Shown: one piece after another, positions 43,061-51,037 of the stretch
Numbering within the stretch: the first letter of the stretch is position 1
Layout: each line of letters starts with the position of its first letter
Assembly (NCBI RefSeq): GCF_030486405.1
Contig: NZ_CP129613.1
Span: 4,402,001 to 4,466,000 of the forward strand
Origin: Mycolicibacterium sp. HK-90
Lineage (GTDB): Bacteria; Actinomycetota; Actinomycetes; Mycobacteriales; Mycobacteriaceae
Reading direction: 5' to 3'
DNA: 64,000 nt
The notes under the pieces: generated by a model
The model's input: the letters and a program-made list of their open reading frames with translations, nothing else
Database searches by the model: none
What the model was told of the DNA's origin: nothing
Made by a program: the position numbers and the translations under genes

Positions 43061-43344
43061 CTGACGCACCTCCTGCTTTCGTCGGATCGTCCCAGCCGCA
43101 CCGGATCCGCCGGTGAGGCTGGACAGAATCGTCCACGTGACCGCCCCCCGAGGGCCCGATGTTATCGGACCGGGTATCTGTCGCGAGGGCAAATAACGCA
43201 GAACTTGCTCGGGTAGTTGGTAATTGGGGCGGAGCCCTTCGCACGATCGCACGGCACGGGCACGGCTGTCGCGGGTTGCGTCAAGGACGACAACCCACGG
43301 TGGCCGGTGTGCGAAGGAAGCGTTGAAGGGCATTCGAGAGCGGC
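43061..43344 (-). promoter_or_regulatory. Upstream region of the mce operon
   Basis: Noncoding gap between the CoA-transferase stop and the mce leader. A hairpin GGGTTG...CAACCC (43273-43296) probably ends the CoA-transferase transcript, so the mce operon should have its own promoter here. Unlike the other promoters of the island I find no GAGAAT-N3-ATTCTC element; only a short GGAC-N6-GTCC repeat near 43121-43134 is visible. Confidence 0.45.
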
Positions 43345-44553
43345 TCAGGTGACGGCGCCGGCGGTCTTGAGTTCGATGATCCGGTCCCAATCCAGTCCGA
43401 GTTCTACCAGGATGTCGTCGGTTTGTTCGGCGAATCCCGGCGCCGGGCCGGTGTTCGGTGCGGTGACATCGAATTGCACTGGGTTTGCCACCAACTCGAG
43501 CTCGCCCGCCTGAACCAGATACTCGTTGGCCCGGATCTGGGCGTCCTGTCCCGCCTGCAGGGTGTCCTGCACGGGAGCCCACGGACCGGCCAGCGTGGCG
43601 AATCGCTCGCTCCACTCTGGCAAAGTCCGCTTCTTCATCGCCCCGGTGAGGATCTCGACCGCGTCGGGCGTGTGCTCCGCGAACGATTCGGCGGTGGCGA
43701 ACCTCGGGTCGTCGATGTAGTCCTCGAGGTCCATGTGCCGGCAGACGTCGGCCCAGAACTTGGTCGGCTGCATCATCACGAACGAGATGTAGCGGTCGTC
43801 GGCGGTGGCGTAGAGGCCGACGAGCGGGTTGATCGGCGAGCCGTGCACCCCGGGTGGCGGCGTCACCATCAGTTGGTTGAGGTGCTGGGTCAGCGCCACG
43901 GTGTGGCCCATCGACCACAGCCCGCTGCCCAGCAGGGAAACGTCGACAATCGATGGCTCACCGGTGCGTTCGCGTTTGAGCAGCGCCGCCGCGATCCCTC
44001 CCGCGAGGTTGGTGCCCGAGATGGTGTCACCGTAGGCCGGCCCCGGCGGCGCGATCATCCCGTCCATCCCGGCCGGGGTGATCGTCGCGGCCGTACCGGC
44101 CCGGCACCAGAACGCCGTCATGTCGTAGCCGCCCTTGACCGACTCCTCACCGCGTGGCCCGAGAGCACTGCCCCGGGCGTAGATGATGTTCGGATTCACG
44201 GCGCGGATGTCGTCGACGTCGATGCCGAACTTCTGCCGGTGCCCCGGCAGGAAGCTGGTGAGGAACACGTCGGCCTTCTTCGCCAGCTCCAGCAGGATCT
44301 CGCGGCCCTCGGGCACCGACATGTCGAGCCCGATGCTGCGCTTGCCGCGGTTGGCGTGCTCGATGTTCGGGTTGGGATCACCCTCGACGCGCAGCGGTCC
44401 GGTCTGGCGCAGGCCGCGCTGCGGGTCGCCGGTGACGGCGTGCTCCACCTTGATGACGTCGGCACCCCACTCCCCCAGCACGGCTCCGGCCGAGGGGACG
44501 AAGCCGTACATCGCGACCTCGAGGACGCGGATGCCCGCGAGCGGGCCGGTCAC
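43345..44553 (-). CDS. CaiB/BaiF family (class III) CoA-transferase
   Basis: This 402-residue protein has an N-terminal GPLAGIRVLEVAMYGFVPSAGAVLGEWGADVIKVE, the class III signature. NRGKRSIGLDMSVPEGREILLELAKKADVFLTSFLPG follows, and the catalytic aspartate region is ESVKGGYDMTAFWCRAG. It moves CoA between acyl donors and a carboxylic acid, for example a carnitine-, bile-acid- or alpha-methyl-acid-type substrate. The related racemase AMACR shares the fold, so racemase activity is an alternative. The ATG overlaps the ALDH stop by four bases. Confidence 0.9.
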   Translation of the reverse strand: MTGPLAGIRVLEVAMYGFVPSAGAVLGEWGADVIKVEHAVTGDPQRGLRQTGPLRVEGDPNPNIEHANRGKRSIGLDMSVPEGREILLELAKKADVFLTSFLPGHRQKFGIDVDDIRAVNPNIIYARGSALGPRGEESVKGGYDMTAFWCRAGTAATITPAGMDGMIAPPGPAYGDTISGTNLAGGIAAALLKRERTGEPSIVDVSLLGSGLWSMGHTVALTQHLNQLMVTPPPGVHGSPINPLVGLYATADDRYISFVMMQPTKFWADVCRHMDLEDYIDDPRFATAESFAEHTPDAVEILTGAMKKRTLPEWSERFATLAGPWAPVQDTLQAGQDAQIRANEYLVQAGELELVANPVQFDVTAPNTGPAPGFAEQTDDILVELGLDWDRIIELKTAGAVT

Positions 44554-46049
44554 GACAGCACCCGCGCGAACGTCTTGGACTCCATGAACTCCTCGAGTCC
44601 GGCGGTGCCCATCTCCCGGCCGATGCCCGACTGCTTGTACCCACCGAACGGACTGTCGGGACTGAAGTAGTTGCCGCCGTTGATGGAGAAGGTGCCGGTC
44701 CGGATCCGCCGGGCCACGCCCAGCGCGCGGTCCTCGCTGCCGAACACCGCACCGGAGAGTCCGTAGATCGAGTTGTTGGCGATCCGCACGGCGTCGTCGT
44801 CGTCTTCGTAGGCGATCACGGCCAGCACGGGGCCGAAGACCTCCTCCTGGGCGATCTCGCTGTCGGGATCGACGTCGGCCAGCAGCGTCGGCGTATAGAA
44901 GTAGCCCGGGTCGACCTTCTCACCGCCGGTGACCAGGGTCGCTCCGGCCTCGACGGCGCGCTTGACCATGCCGTCGACCTTGTCGCGCTGCTTCTCGCTG
45001 ATCAGCGGTCCCATGTAGGTCTTGGGGTCCGCCGGATCCCCGTACCGGACCAGGCCGAAGTTGTTCTTGATCAGTTCGACGATCTCGTCGCGGTGCTTGG
45101 CAGGCACCAGCAGCCGGGAGGTCAGCGCGCAGCCCTGTCCGGCGTGGGTGACCATGCTGAACGCCGAGAACAGTGCGGCGGTACTGAAGTCGGCGTCGTC
45201 GAGGACGATCGCGGCGGACTTGCCGCCGAGTTCCAGGAACACCTTCTTCAAGGTGTCGCTCGCCGCGGCCATGATGCGCCGGCCGGTGGGCGTGGAGCCG
45301 GTGAAGGTGACCATGTCGACGTCGGGGCTCGTGGTGAGCACCGCGCCCACCTCGGGGTCGGCACCCGAGAGCACGTTGACGACGCCGGCGGGGATGTCGG
45401 TGTGGTCGGCGATCAGCTCACCGAGGGCGAGCGTGATCAGCGGGGTGTCGGGAGCGGACTTGAGCACCACGGTGCAGCCGGCGGCCAGCGCCGGTGCGAG
45501 CTTCGCCAGGGCCAGCTGATTCGGATAGTTGTAGGCGATGATCGCGGCCACCACGCCGCCGGCTTCCTTCTCCACCCACCGGTGATGCTGCATGCCGCGG
45601 CTCTCGATGTTTCCGAGGTCCTCGGTAAGCGGGTAGGTCTTGAGCAGCTCGGCGTAGTACCGCACGATGTCGATCGGCCCGTCGAGTTGCGCGCCTGCGC
45701 ACAGCGCCGCGGTCGCCCCCACCTCTGTGGTGGTCAGTGCGGCCAGTTCGTCGCGGTGCTCGATCAGCGCCCGGTGCAACTGCTCCAGACAACGGATCCG
45801 TAGTTCGGTGTTGGTGGACCAGTCGGTGGTGTCGAATGCGCGCCTGGCCGCGGCCACAGCGGCCTCCGCATCGGCGACCGTGGCGTCCGGCGCGTAGCCG
45901 AACACCTCACCGGTAGCTGGATTGACGGAAGGAAACGTCCGCGGCGTCTCGCGCAGCTCTCCACCGATCAACAACTTCCGGTCAGCCTGCTGTTCTGGCG
46001 CGATGGTCGGCGCTTCCTGCTGCATCATCCTCCTCAGGAGATTTACCAC
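44550..46049 (-). CDS. Aldehyde dehydrogenase (NAD(P)+) (1)
   Basis: This 499-residue ALDH superfamily enzyme has IAYNYPNQLALAKLAPALAAGCTVVLK, the Glu motif FLELGGKSAAIVL and the nucleophile GQGCALTSRLL. The start is uncertain: the GTG at 46049 has no clear ribosome site and lies six bases from the operator, while GAGGAGG directly precedes two ATGs at 46028 and 46025. It probably oxidises an aldehyde made by a P450 or alcohol dehydrogenase to the acid that the CoA-transferase then activates; the two genes overlap. It is divergent from the SDR operon at 46291. Confidence 0.9.
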   Translation of the reverse strand: MVNLLRRMMQQEAPTIAPEQQADRKLLIGGELRETPRTFPSVNPATGEVFGYAPDATVADAEAAVAAARRAFDTTDWSTNTELRIRCLEQLHRALIEHRDELAALTTTEVGATAALCAGAQLDGPIDIVRYYAELLKTYPLTEDLGNIESRGMQHHRWVEKEAGGVVAAIIAYNYPNQLALAKLAPALAAGCTVVLKSAPDTPLITLALGELIADHTDIPAGVVNVLSGADPEVGAVLTTSPDVDMVTFTGSTPTGRRIMAAASDTLKKVFLELGGKSAAIVLDDADFSTAALFSAFSMVTHAGQGCALTSRLLVPAKHRDEIVELIKNNFGLVRYGDPADPKTYMGPLISEKQRDKVDGMVKRAVEAGATLVTGGEKVDPGYFYTPTLLADVDPDSEIAQEEVFGPVLAVIAYEDDDDAVRIANNSIYGLSGAVFGSEDRALGVARRIRTGTFSINGGNYFSPDSPFGGYKQSGIGREMGTAGLEEFMESKTFARVLS

Positions 46050-46055
46050 TGTGAT

Positions 46056-46092
46056 GGAAACTGCATTCTCATCACCGGCGAATCATACATTC
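46056..46092. promoter_or_regulatory. Operator upstream of ALDH/CoA-transferase operon
   Basis: GGAAAC-TGC-ATTCTC (46056-46070), seven bases, GCGAAT, then CATACATTCGC. The first copy equals the 27093 site in reverse (GAGAAT-TGC-ATTTCC type). GCGAAT and ATTCGC form an additional symmetric pair. It lies immediately upstream of the ALDH start. Confidence 0.65.
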
Positions 46093-46209
46093 GCTCGATG
46101 AGAACTCAAGTGAAAGCTAGATCAGCTAGTCATGCCCTATTCGCTGGGAACCGCCTCCTACCCTGCAGGCACTCAGGTTGCACTCGGATCTTGCGGTGTC
46201 CGCCGTTCC

Positions 46210-46245
46210 GAGAGTACGGTTCTCATAATCGGAAGGATGATTCTT
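46210..46245. promoter_or_regulatory. Operator upstream of the SDR-ferredoxin-P450 operon
   Basis: GAGAGT-ACG-GTTCTC (46210-46224) is a 15-bp near-palindrome, followed after six bases by GGAAGG-ATG-ATTCTT (46231-46245). It lies about 45-80 bp upstream of the ATG at 46291. Confidence 0.7.
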
Positions 46246-46290
46246 GACCCCTGAGAAAGTCCGGCACCGCCCGGCGACCGGAGAACTGTC

Positions 46291-46992
46291 ATGAAGAATG
46301 CCGTCGTCACCGGAGGAGGTTCAGGCATCGGAGCGGCCATCGCCGCGCGCCTGCGCGCCGACGGCCTCAATGTCGCGGTACTCGACCTGCAGCAGTCCGA
46401 CGACGAATTCGCTCATGTCGCCGACGTGACGGACCGCGCCGCCGTCGATACCGCGCTCAATGCGGTTCGCGCCCAACTCGGCCCGATCTCGGTGCTGGTC
46501 AACGCGGCGGGCCTGGACTGCTTCAAGCGCTTCACCGACGTCTCGTTCGAGAAGTGGCAGCAGATCATCGACGTCAATCTCAACGGCGTATTCCACTGCG
46601 TGCAGGCAGTCCTGCCAGACATGCTGGAAGCCGGCTGGGGCCGCATCGTCAACATCTCATCGTCGAGCACGCATTCGGGCCAGCCGTTCATGGCGCCCTA
46701 CGTCGCGGCGAAGTCCGCGGTGAACGGCCTGACCAAGAGCCTGGCGCTGGAACTCGGACCCAACGGCATCACGGTCAATGCCGTGCCGCCGGGCTTCATC
46801 GACACGCCGATGCTGCGCAAGGCCGAAGGCAAGGGCTTTCTCGGCGACACGGACAAGCAGATCGAGCAGACGCCGGTGCGGCGCATGGGCAAGCCCGAAG
46901 ACATCGCCGCCGCCTGCGCCTTCTTCATCTCCGAGGAGGCGGGCTACATCACCGGCCAGATTCTCGGTGTCAACGGCGGCCGTAACACCTGA
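46291..46992 (+). CDS. Short-chain dehydrogenase/reductase (classical, FabG-like)
   Basis: This 233-residue SDR has the nucleotide-binding motif TGGGSGIG (VVTGGGSGIGAAIA), NAAG, catalytic Ser in SSSSTHSG and the YxxxK motif YVAAK, ending in GYITGQILGVNGGRNT. It is cytosolic and should oxidise an alcohol or 3-hydroxyacyl-CoA with NAD(P)+. It is the first gene of a plus-strand operon (SDR, SDR, ferredoxin, P450) below the 46210 operator. Confidence 0.92.
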   Translation: MKNAVVTGGGSGIGAAIAARLRADGLNVAVLDLQQSDDEFAHVADVTDRAAVDTALNAVRAQLGPISVLVNAAGLDCFKRFTDVSFEKWQQIIDVNLNGVFHCVQAVLPDMLEAGWGRIVNISSSSTHSGQPFMAPYVAAKSAVNGLTKSLALELGPNGITVNAVPPGFIDTPMLRKAEGKGFLGDTDKQIEQTPVRRMGKPEDIAAACAFFISEEAGYITGQILGVNGGRNT

Positions 46993-47034
46993 CGCGCGCG
47001 GCGCACACGAATCATCATCAGCGAAAGGACAATT

Positions 47035-47895
47035 GTGGGACGTGTAGAAGGCAAGGTCGCATTCATCACCGGCGCGGCACGGGGCCAGGGCCGCAGCCAC
47101 GCGGTCCGGCTGGCCGAAGAGGGCGCCGACATCATCGCGGTCGACATCTGTAAGAACTACGACACCGTCGGCTATGCGATGGCGACCCCGGAAGATCTCG
47201 AAGAGACCAGGAACTACGTCGAGAAGACCGGCCGCCGCATCGTCACCGCCCAGGCCGATGTCCGCAACGAGGCCGAGCTGCGGGGTGCGCTCGAAGCCGG
47301 GCTCGCCGAGTTCGGCAAGCTCGACATCGTCGTCGCGCAGGCCGGCATCGCCGCGATGAAGGGCCAGCCCGCGATGCAAGCCTGGACCGACGGCATCAAC
47401 ACCAACTTCGTCGGCACCATCAACGCCATCCAGGTTGCCCTGCCGCACCTCACGGAAGGCGCCTCGATCATCGCGACCGCGTCGGCCGCGGCATTGATGG
47501 ATGCCCACAACAAGCCCAACCCGGGTGCCGATCCGGGTGGCATGGGCTACATGATCTCCAAGCGGCTCATCTCCGAATACGTCCATGCGCTGGCCACCGA
47601 ACTGGCGGTGCGCGGCATCCGCGCCAACGTCATCCACCCCACCAACTGCAACACCAACATGCTGCAGAGCGAGCCGATGTACCGCTCGTTCCGGCCGGAT
47701 CTGGAGAACCCCACGCGTGCCGATGCCGAGCCGGTGTTCGGTGTGCAACAGGCCATGAAGGTCAACTTCATCGAGCCCGAGGACATCAGCAACGCGGTGC
47801 TGTGGCTGGCCTCAGAAGAGTCCCGCTACGTCACCGGCATGCAGCTGCGGGTCGACGCCGGCGGCTACCTCAAGTGGTACGACTATCACGTCTGA
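47035..47895 (+). CDS. Mycofactocin-coupled SDR family oxidoreductase (1)
   Basis: This 286-residue SDR has TGAARGQGRSHAVRLAEEGADIIAVDICKNYD, followed by an insert after the second beta-strand (DTVGYAMATPEDLEETRNYVEKTGRR). This insert is the hallmark of the mycofactocin-associated SDRs, which hold NAD tightly and pass electrons to the peptide cofactor mycofactocin. Catalytic residues: Ser in ATASAAALM and Tyr-Lys in YMISK. GTG 47035 follows AAAGGA. It probably oxidises an alcohol generated by a P450. Confidence 0.92.
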   Translation: MGRVEGKVAFITGAARGQGRSHAVRLAEEGADIIAVDICKNYDTVGYAMATPEDLEETRNYVEKTGRRIVTAQADVRNEAELRGALEAGLAEFGKLDIVVAQAGIAAMKGQPAMQAWTDGINTNFVGTINAIQVALPHLTEGASIIATASAAALMDAHNKPNPGADPGGMGYMISKRLISEYVHALATELAVRGIRANVIHPTNCNTNMLQSEPMYRSFRPDLENPTRADAEPVFGVQQAMKVNFIEPEDISNAVLWLASEESRYVTGMQLRVDAGGYLKWYDYHV

Positions 47896-47929
47896 CACCG
47901 GCGTCATTGATTCGAAAGGAGCTGGCGTA

Positions 47930-48124
47930 GTGAAGGTTTCGGTTGATGCCAGTCGCTGCCAGGGGCACACGCTGTGTTCGATGATCGCGCCGGACTCGTT
48001 CGTCCTCGACGACGTCGACGGTCACGCTTCACCGGTTTCCGATGTGGTGCCGGCCGATCAGGAGGACGCGGTCCGCGAGGCCGCGCACTCCTGCCCCGAG
48101 CAAGCCATCGTCATCGAAGATTGA
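47930..48124 (+). CDS. [3Fe-4S]-type ferredoxin, P450 redox partner
   Basis: This 64-residue ferredoxin has C-x2-H-x2-C (Cys10, His13, Cys16) and Cys55-Pro. The usual second cysteine of the C-x2-C-x2-C motif is His13, the pattern of actinobacterial [3Fe-4S] ferredoxins that donate electrons to P450s. GTG 47930 has AAAGGAG upstream. It sits 31 bp before a P450 gene and is the only ferredoxin in the window, so it may serve all four P450s. No ferredoxin reductase is present. Confidence 0.93.
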   Translation: MKVSVDASRCQGHTLCSMIAPDSFVLDDVDGHASPVSDVVPADQEDAVREAAHSCPEQAIVIED

Positions 48125-48155
48125 CGCCTGACCAAATACAAAGGGAGACACCGCC

Positions 48156-49550
48156 GTGAGCACCGATGAGCCGCTTGCGCGAAGAGCGACTGGCATCGAG
48201 GATGTCGCGACCGACGACGACCGTAAGAAGAACAACTACCACTTCGACCGGCACACACCGGAATACCGGCTGCAGTTCGAGAAGATCACCGAGGAGATGC
48301 AGTCCCGCTGCCCGATGGCGTGGACCGATGCCTACAACGGGCACTGGGTGGCCGCCGACAGCAAGCACGTCTTCGAGCTGGCCCGCTGCCCCGTCGTCTC
48401 GAATCATCACGACATCAGCGGGGAGACGCCGTACCAGGGCATCACCATCCCGAAGGCCAGCCGCGCCACCGTCGTTCGCGGCGGCATCCTGGAGATGGAC
48501 GAACCCGAGCACAGCGCCTACCGCGGCGCACTGAACCCGTATCTGTCGCCGGCTGCGATCAAGCGGTGGGTACCGTTCGTCGACGAGATCACCCGGGCCG
48601 CCCTCGATGAGCACATCGAGTCCGGCAAGATCGACTTCGTCGAGCATCTGGCCAACGTGGTGCCCGCGGTGTTCACGCTGGCCATGATGGGGATCGAGCT
48701 CAAGAAGTGGAACGTCTACAGCGAGCCCACCCACGCCTCGGTGTACACCCCTGAACACTCCCCCGATCGCGAGAAGATCAACGAGCAGCATCGCGAGATG
48801 GGCATCGACATCATCAACAACATGATGGAGATCCGGGAAACCCCCCGGCCCGGCCTGGTCAACGCGATGCTACAGTTGCGCATCGACGGTGAACCGGCAC
48901 CGGACATGGAGATCCTCGGCAATCTGGGACTGGTGATCGGCGGCGGGTTCGACACCACGACCGCGCTCACCGCTCATGCCCTGGAATGGCTGGGCGAGCA
49001 CCCCGACGAGCGCACCCGGCTGAGCGATGAGCGCGCGACGCTTCTCGACCCGGCCACCGAGGAGTTCCTGCGCTTCTTCACCCCCGCGCCCGGGGATGGC
49101 CGCACGTTCTCCGAGGATGTCGAGGTCGAGGGCCAGCAGTTCAAGCAGTACGAGCGGCTGTGGCTGTCGTGGGCGATGGCCAACCGCGACCCGTCGGTGT
49201 TCGACAAGCCCAACGAGATCGTCCTGGATCGGAAGGGCAACCGGCACTTCAGTTTCGGGATCGGAGTGCACCGGTGCGTCGGGTCGAACGTGGCCCGCAC
49301 GGTGTTCAAGTCGATGCTCACCGCCGTGCTCGACCGGATGCCGGACTATGTGTGCGATGCCGAAAGCACCGTGCACTACGACACGATCGGCGTCATCCAG
49401 GGCATGCGGAACCTTCCGGCCACCTTCACACCGAGCAAGCCGCAGGGACCCGGCCTGGACGAGACCCTGGAAAAGCTGCAGCGCATCTGCGATGAGCAGG
49501 AGCTGGCCCGGCCGATCACCGAACGGAAGGACATCGCCGTCATCGACTAG
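48156..49550 (+). CDS. Cytochrome P450 (B)
   Basis: This 464-residue P450 has the I-helix GGGFDTTTAL, ExxR in EEFLRFFTPAPG and the heme loop FSFGIGVHRCVGSNVAR with Cys374. It has a longer N-terminus (35 residues before HFDRHTPEYR) and a 45-residue C-terminal tail rich in charged residues, unlike the other P450s here, so it belongs to a different subfamily. The GTG start follows GGGAG. Fed by the adjacent ferredoxin. Confidence 0.93.
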   Translation: MSTDEPLARRATGIEDVATDDDRKKNNYHFDRHTPEYRLQFEKITEEMQSRCPMAWTDAYNGHWVAADSKHVFELARCPVVSNHHDISGETPYQGITIPKASRATVVRGGILEMDEPEHSAYRGALNPYLSPAAIKRWVPFVDEITRAALDEHIESGKIDFVEHLANVVPAVFTLAMMGIELKKWNVYSEPTHASVYTPEHSPDREKINEQHREMGIDIINNMMEIRETPRPGLVNAMLQLRIDGEPAPDMEILGNLGLVIGGGFDTTTALTAHALEWLGEHPDERTRLSDERATLLDPATEEFLRFFTPAPGDGRTFSEDVEVEGQQFKQYERLWLSWAMANRDPSVFDKPNEIVLDRKGNRHFSFGIGVHRCVGSNVARTVFKSMLTAVLDRMPDYVCDAESTVHYDTIGVIQGMRNLPATFTPSKPQGPGLDETLEKLQRICDEQELARPITERKDIAVID

Positions 49551-49573
49551 CGGCACCTGTCACCGTTTCGCGA

Positions 49574-49642
49574 CGGCGCCTTGCACGTGTGGCGCCTGTT
49601 AACCTCGAATGAGGTCGGGTCCGGCAAACGTGCAAGGCGCCG
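49574..49642. repeat. Perfect 15-bp inverted repeat with 39-base spacer
   Basis: CGGCGCCTTGCACGT (49574-49588) pairs with ACGTGCAAGGCGCCG (49628-49642), followed by CCCTTTTC. It is the same architecture as the 4994-5061 element, with unrelated arms. It probably terminates the P450 operon and overlaps the leader of the following secreted-protein gene. Confidence 0.7.
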
Positions 49643-49677
49643 CCCTTTTCCGGCGGACGACATGGGGGTTCTCACAC

Positions 49678-50025
49678 ATGATCAAACTGTCTCGAAAGTC
49701 TGTTGTCGCTGCACTCGGCGGGTTGGCGCTGTCGTGCCCGCTGTCAGTGCTGGCTGCGGGCACGGCGTCGGCCCAGCCCGACTTCAGCGGCGTGGTCAAC
49801 ACCACTTGTACCTACGACCAGGTGATCGCGGCGCTCAACGCGCAACGTCCCGACCTGGCCCAGCAGTTCAACACCTCCCCGTTCGCGCAGGGCGCGTTGC
49901 GCAATTTCCTGGCGTCTGGTCCGGTCGAGCGCCAGCGCACGGTGGCTCAGCTGCAGGCCAGCCCGGCGGCCGCGGAGTACTTCGGGCCCATCAACGCGAT
50001 CGCGAGCAGCTGCAACAACTACTGA
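49678..50025 (+). CDS. Secreted hemophore-related (Rv0203-like) protein
   Basis: This 115-residue precursor starts at the ATG at 49678 (MIKLSRKSVVAALGGLALS) after a GGGGG stretch. An upstream in-frame start at 49609 would place a non-signal sequence first. Cleavage is expected after TASA. The mature part (QPDFSGVVNTTCTYDQVIAALNAQRPDLAQQFNTSP, then LASGPVERQRTVAQLQ and ASSCNNY) has the two-cysteine helical layout of mycobacterial hemophore-related proteins, whose best known member Rv0203 binds heme. Whether this one binds heme is unproven. Confidence 0.8.
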   Translation: MIKLSRKSVVAALGGLALSCPLSVLAAGTASAQPDFSGVVNTTCTYDQVIAALNAQRPDLAQQFNTSPFAQGALRNFLASGPVERQRTVAQLQASPAAAEYFGPINAIASSCNNY

Positions 50026-50036
50026 CCGTTTGCCTG

Positions 50037-50090
50037 CTTTGTCCCGCTGGAGTGGGTCTCGGCCTCGGCCGTCACTCCAGCGTGACAAAG
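50037..50090. terminator. Bidirectional hairpin terminator
   Basis: CTTTGTC-CCGCTGGAGTG pairs with CACTCCAGCG-T-GACAAAG around an 18-base loop, between the convergent secreted-protein and AveC-like genes. Confidence 0.8.
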
Positions 50091-50113
50091 GGTGCGACAA
50101 AGCGCGCCGGCGG

Positions 50114-50893
50114 CTATCGCGGCTGATTGGGCACTCCGGGGAACAACTGCTCGGTGGGCCCCACGGTCACCCATCCACCGAGCTTGGTGACGAGGTGTGG
50201 GGCGAAGACCGAGGCGTACACCGCGTGGCCGACCACGATGACGGCGACCACGGACATGACCGCTGACTGCACCCGGGTCCTGGAGATCTTGTCGGCCCAC
50301 ATCTCGATGACGTTGCGGCCCTGGGCGTCGGTGCGGCCCAGCAGGTAGGTGAACACCATCATCTGGATACCCATCGCGACCGCGTCGTAGATCGGGTACT
50401 GGTGTCTGGTCCCCTCCCACAGGCCGAGCCCTTCGATCACGTAGCCGTAGTAGAACAGGCCGAGCCGCGCGCCGATGATCGCGTTGAAGAACAGCGCCCA
50501 GCAGAACCCGACGGCGAAGCCCACCAGCAGCAGGGTCTGCGGCCGGCGCCAGTCCCACTTGCCGGCCGCCCAGCGGCCCAGGGCCGCACCGATGATGGCC
50601 GGCAGCACGAAGTACCCCATGTAGCCGACGGGTACCGCCGACGGCAGCCCTCCCCACGTCATGTTCAGCGGCCACCACGACGGCATCCGCGGCAGCGCGG
50701 GTGGGAACTGTGCGTACATCGCCCAGTCATAGGGCGCCTCGATCCAGGAGAACGACAGCGCGGAGATGCACAGCAGCAACAACGGATGCGGCCGCCCGCG
50801 CCGGTAACTCAGGTAGATGCCGACGGCCAGGAAACCCAGACCGGTGATGTACGCGAAGGCCACACCGGCCCTGATCAGGAAATCGACACTCAC
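50114..50893 (-). CDS. AveC-family (spirocyclase-like) membrane protein (1)
   Basis: This 259-residue integral membrane protein has about six helices. Recognisable AveC-type segments are ISALSFSWIEAPYDWAMYAQFPP, PVGYMGYFVLPAIIGAALGRW and FFNAIIGARLGLFYYGYVIEGLGLW. AveC itself forms the spiroketal in avermectin synthesis; mycobacterial homologues are common in catabolic islands and have no known role. The GTG start at 50893 overlaps the stop of a 38-residue membrane protein gene (GTGA). It is the last gene of the 50-59 kb operon. Confidence 0.82.
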   Translation of the reverse strand: MSVDFLIRAGVAFAYITGLGFLAVGIYLSYRRGRPHPLLLLCISALSFSWIEAPYDWAMYAQFPPALPRMPSWWPLNMTWGGLPSAVPVGYMGYFVLPAIIGAALGRWAAGKWDWRRPQTLLLVGFAVGFCWALFFNAIIGARLGLFYYGYVIEGLGLWEGTRHQYPIYDAVAMGIQMMVFTYLLGRTDAQGRNVIEMWADKISRTRVQSAVMSVVAVIVVGHAVYASVFAPHLVTKLGGWVTVGPTEQLFPGVPNQPR

Positions 50894-51006
50894 CGGTCGG
50901 CCTCCGAGGCCGACGGGCGACGCGCTTCGGGATCGAAATACAGCACCAGACCGACGATCACGGCGATCAGGACGAGCAAGCTGCCGATCATGATGAGTGC
51001 GCCCAC
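50890..51006 (-). CDS. 38-residue single-pass membrane protein in the AveC operon
   Basis: GTG 51006 lies eight bases after AGAGG; other GTGs at 51012 and 51015 are possible. The product VGALIMIGSLLVLIAVIVGLV is one membrane helix, followed by LYFDPEARRPSASEADR. Its TGA overlaps the GTG of the AveC-like gene, so translation is coupled. It may be a small subunit of that membrane protein; the sequence itself gives no function. Confidence 0.6.
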   Translation of the reverse strand: MGALIMIGSLLVLIAVIVGLVLYFDPEARRPSASEADR

Positions 51007-51037
51007 TACCACCACCTCTTTCTGTCGAAACCCGTTG

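Noticed and set aside
43061..43918. Extension of the mce leader frame far upstream
   Set aside because: It runs antisense-like through the CoA-transferase gene and contains no gene features before the AGGAGG at 43070.
21172..49600. KstR or KstR2 operators of the cholesterol regulon
   Set aside because: I looked for AAC-nn-GTT and AnCAAGnnCTTGnT cores at the promoters of this island and saw none that were convincing; the operators have another sequence.
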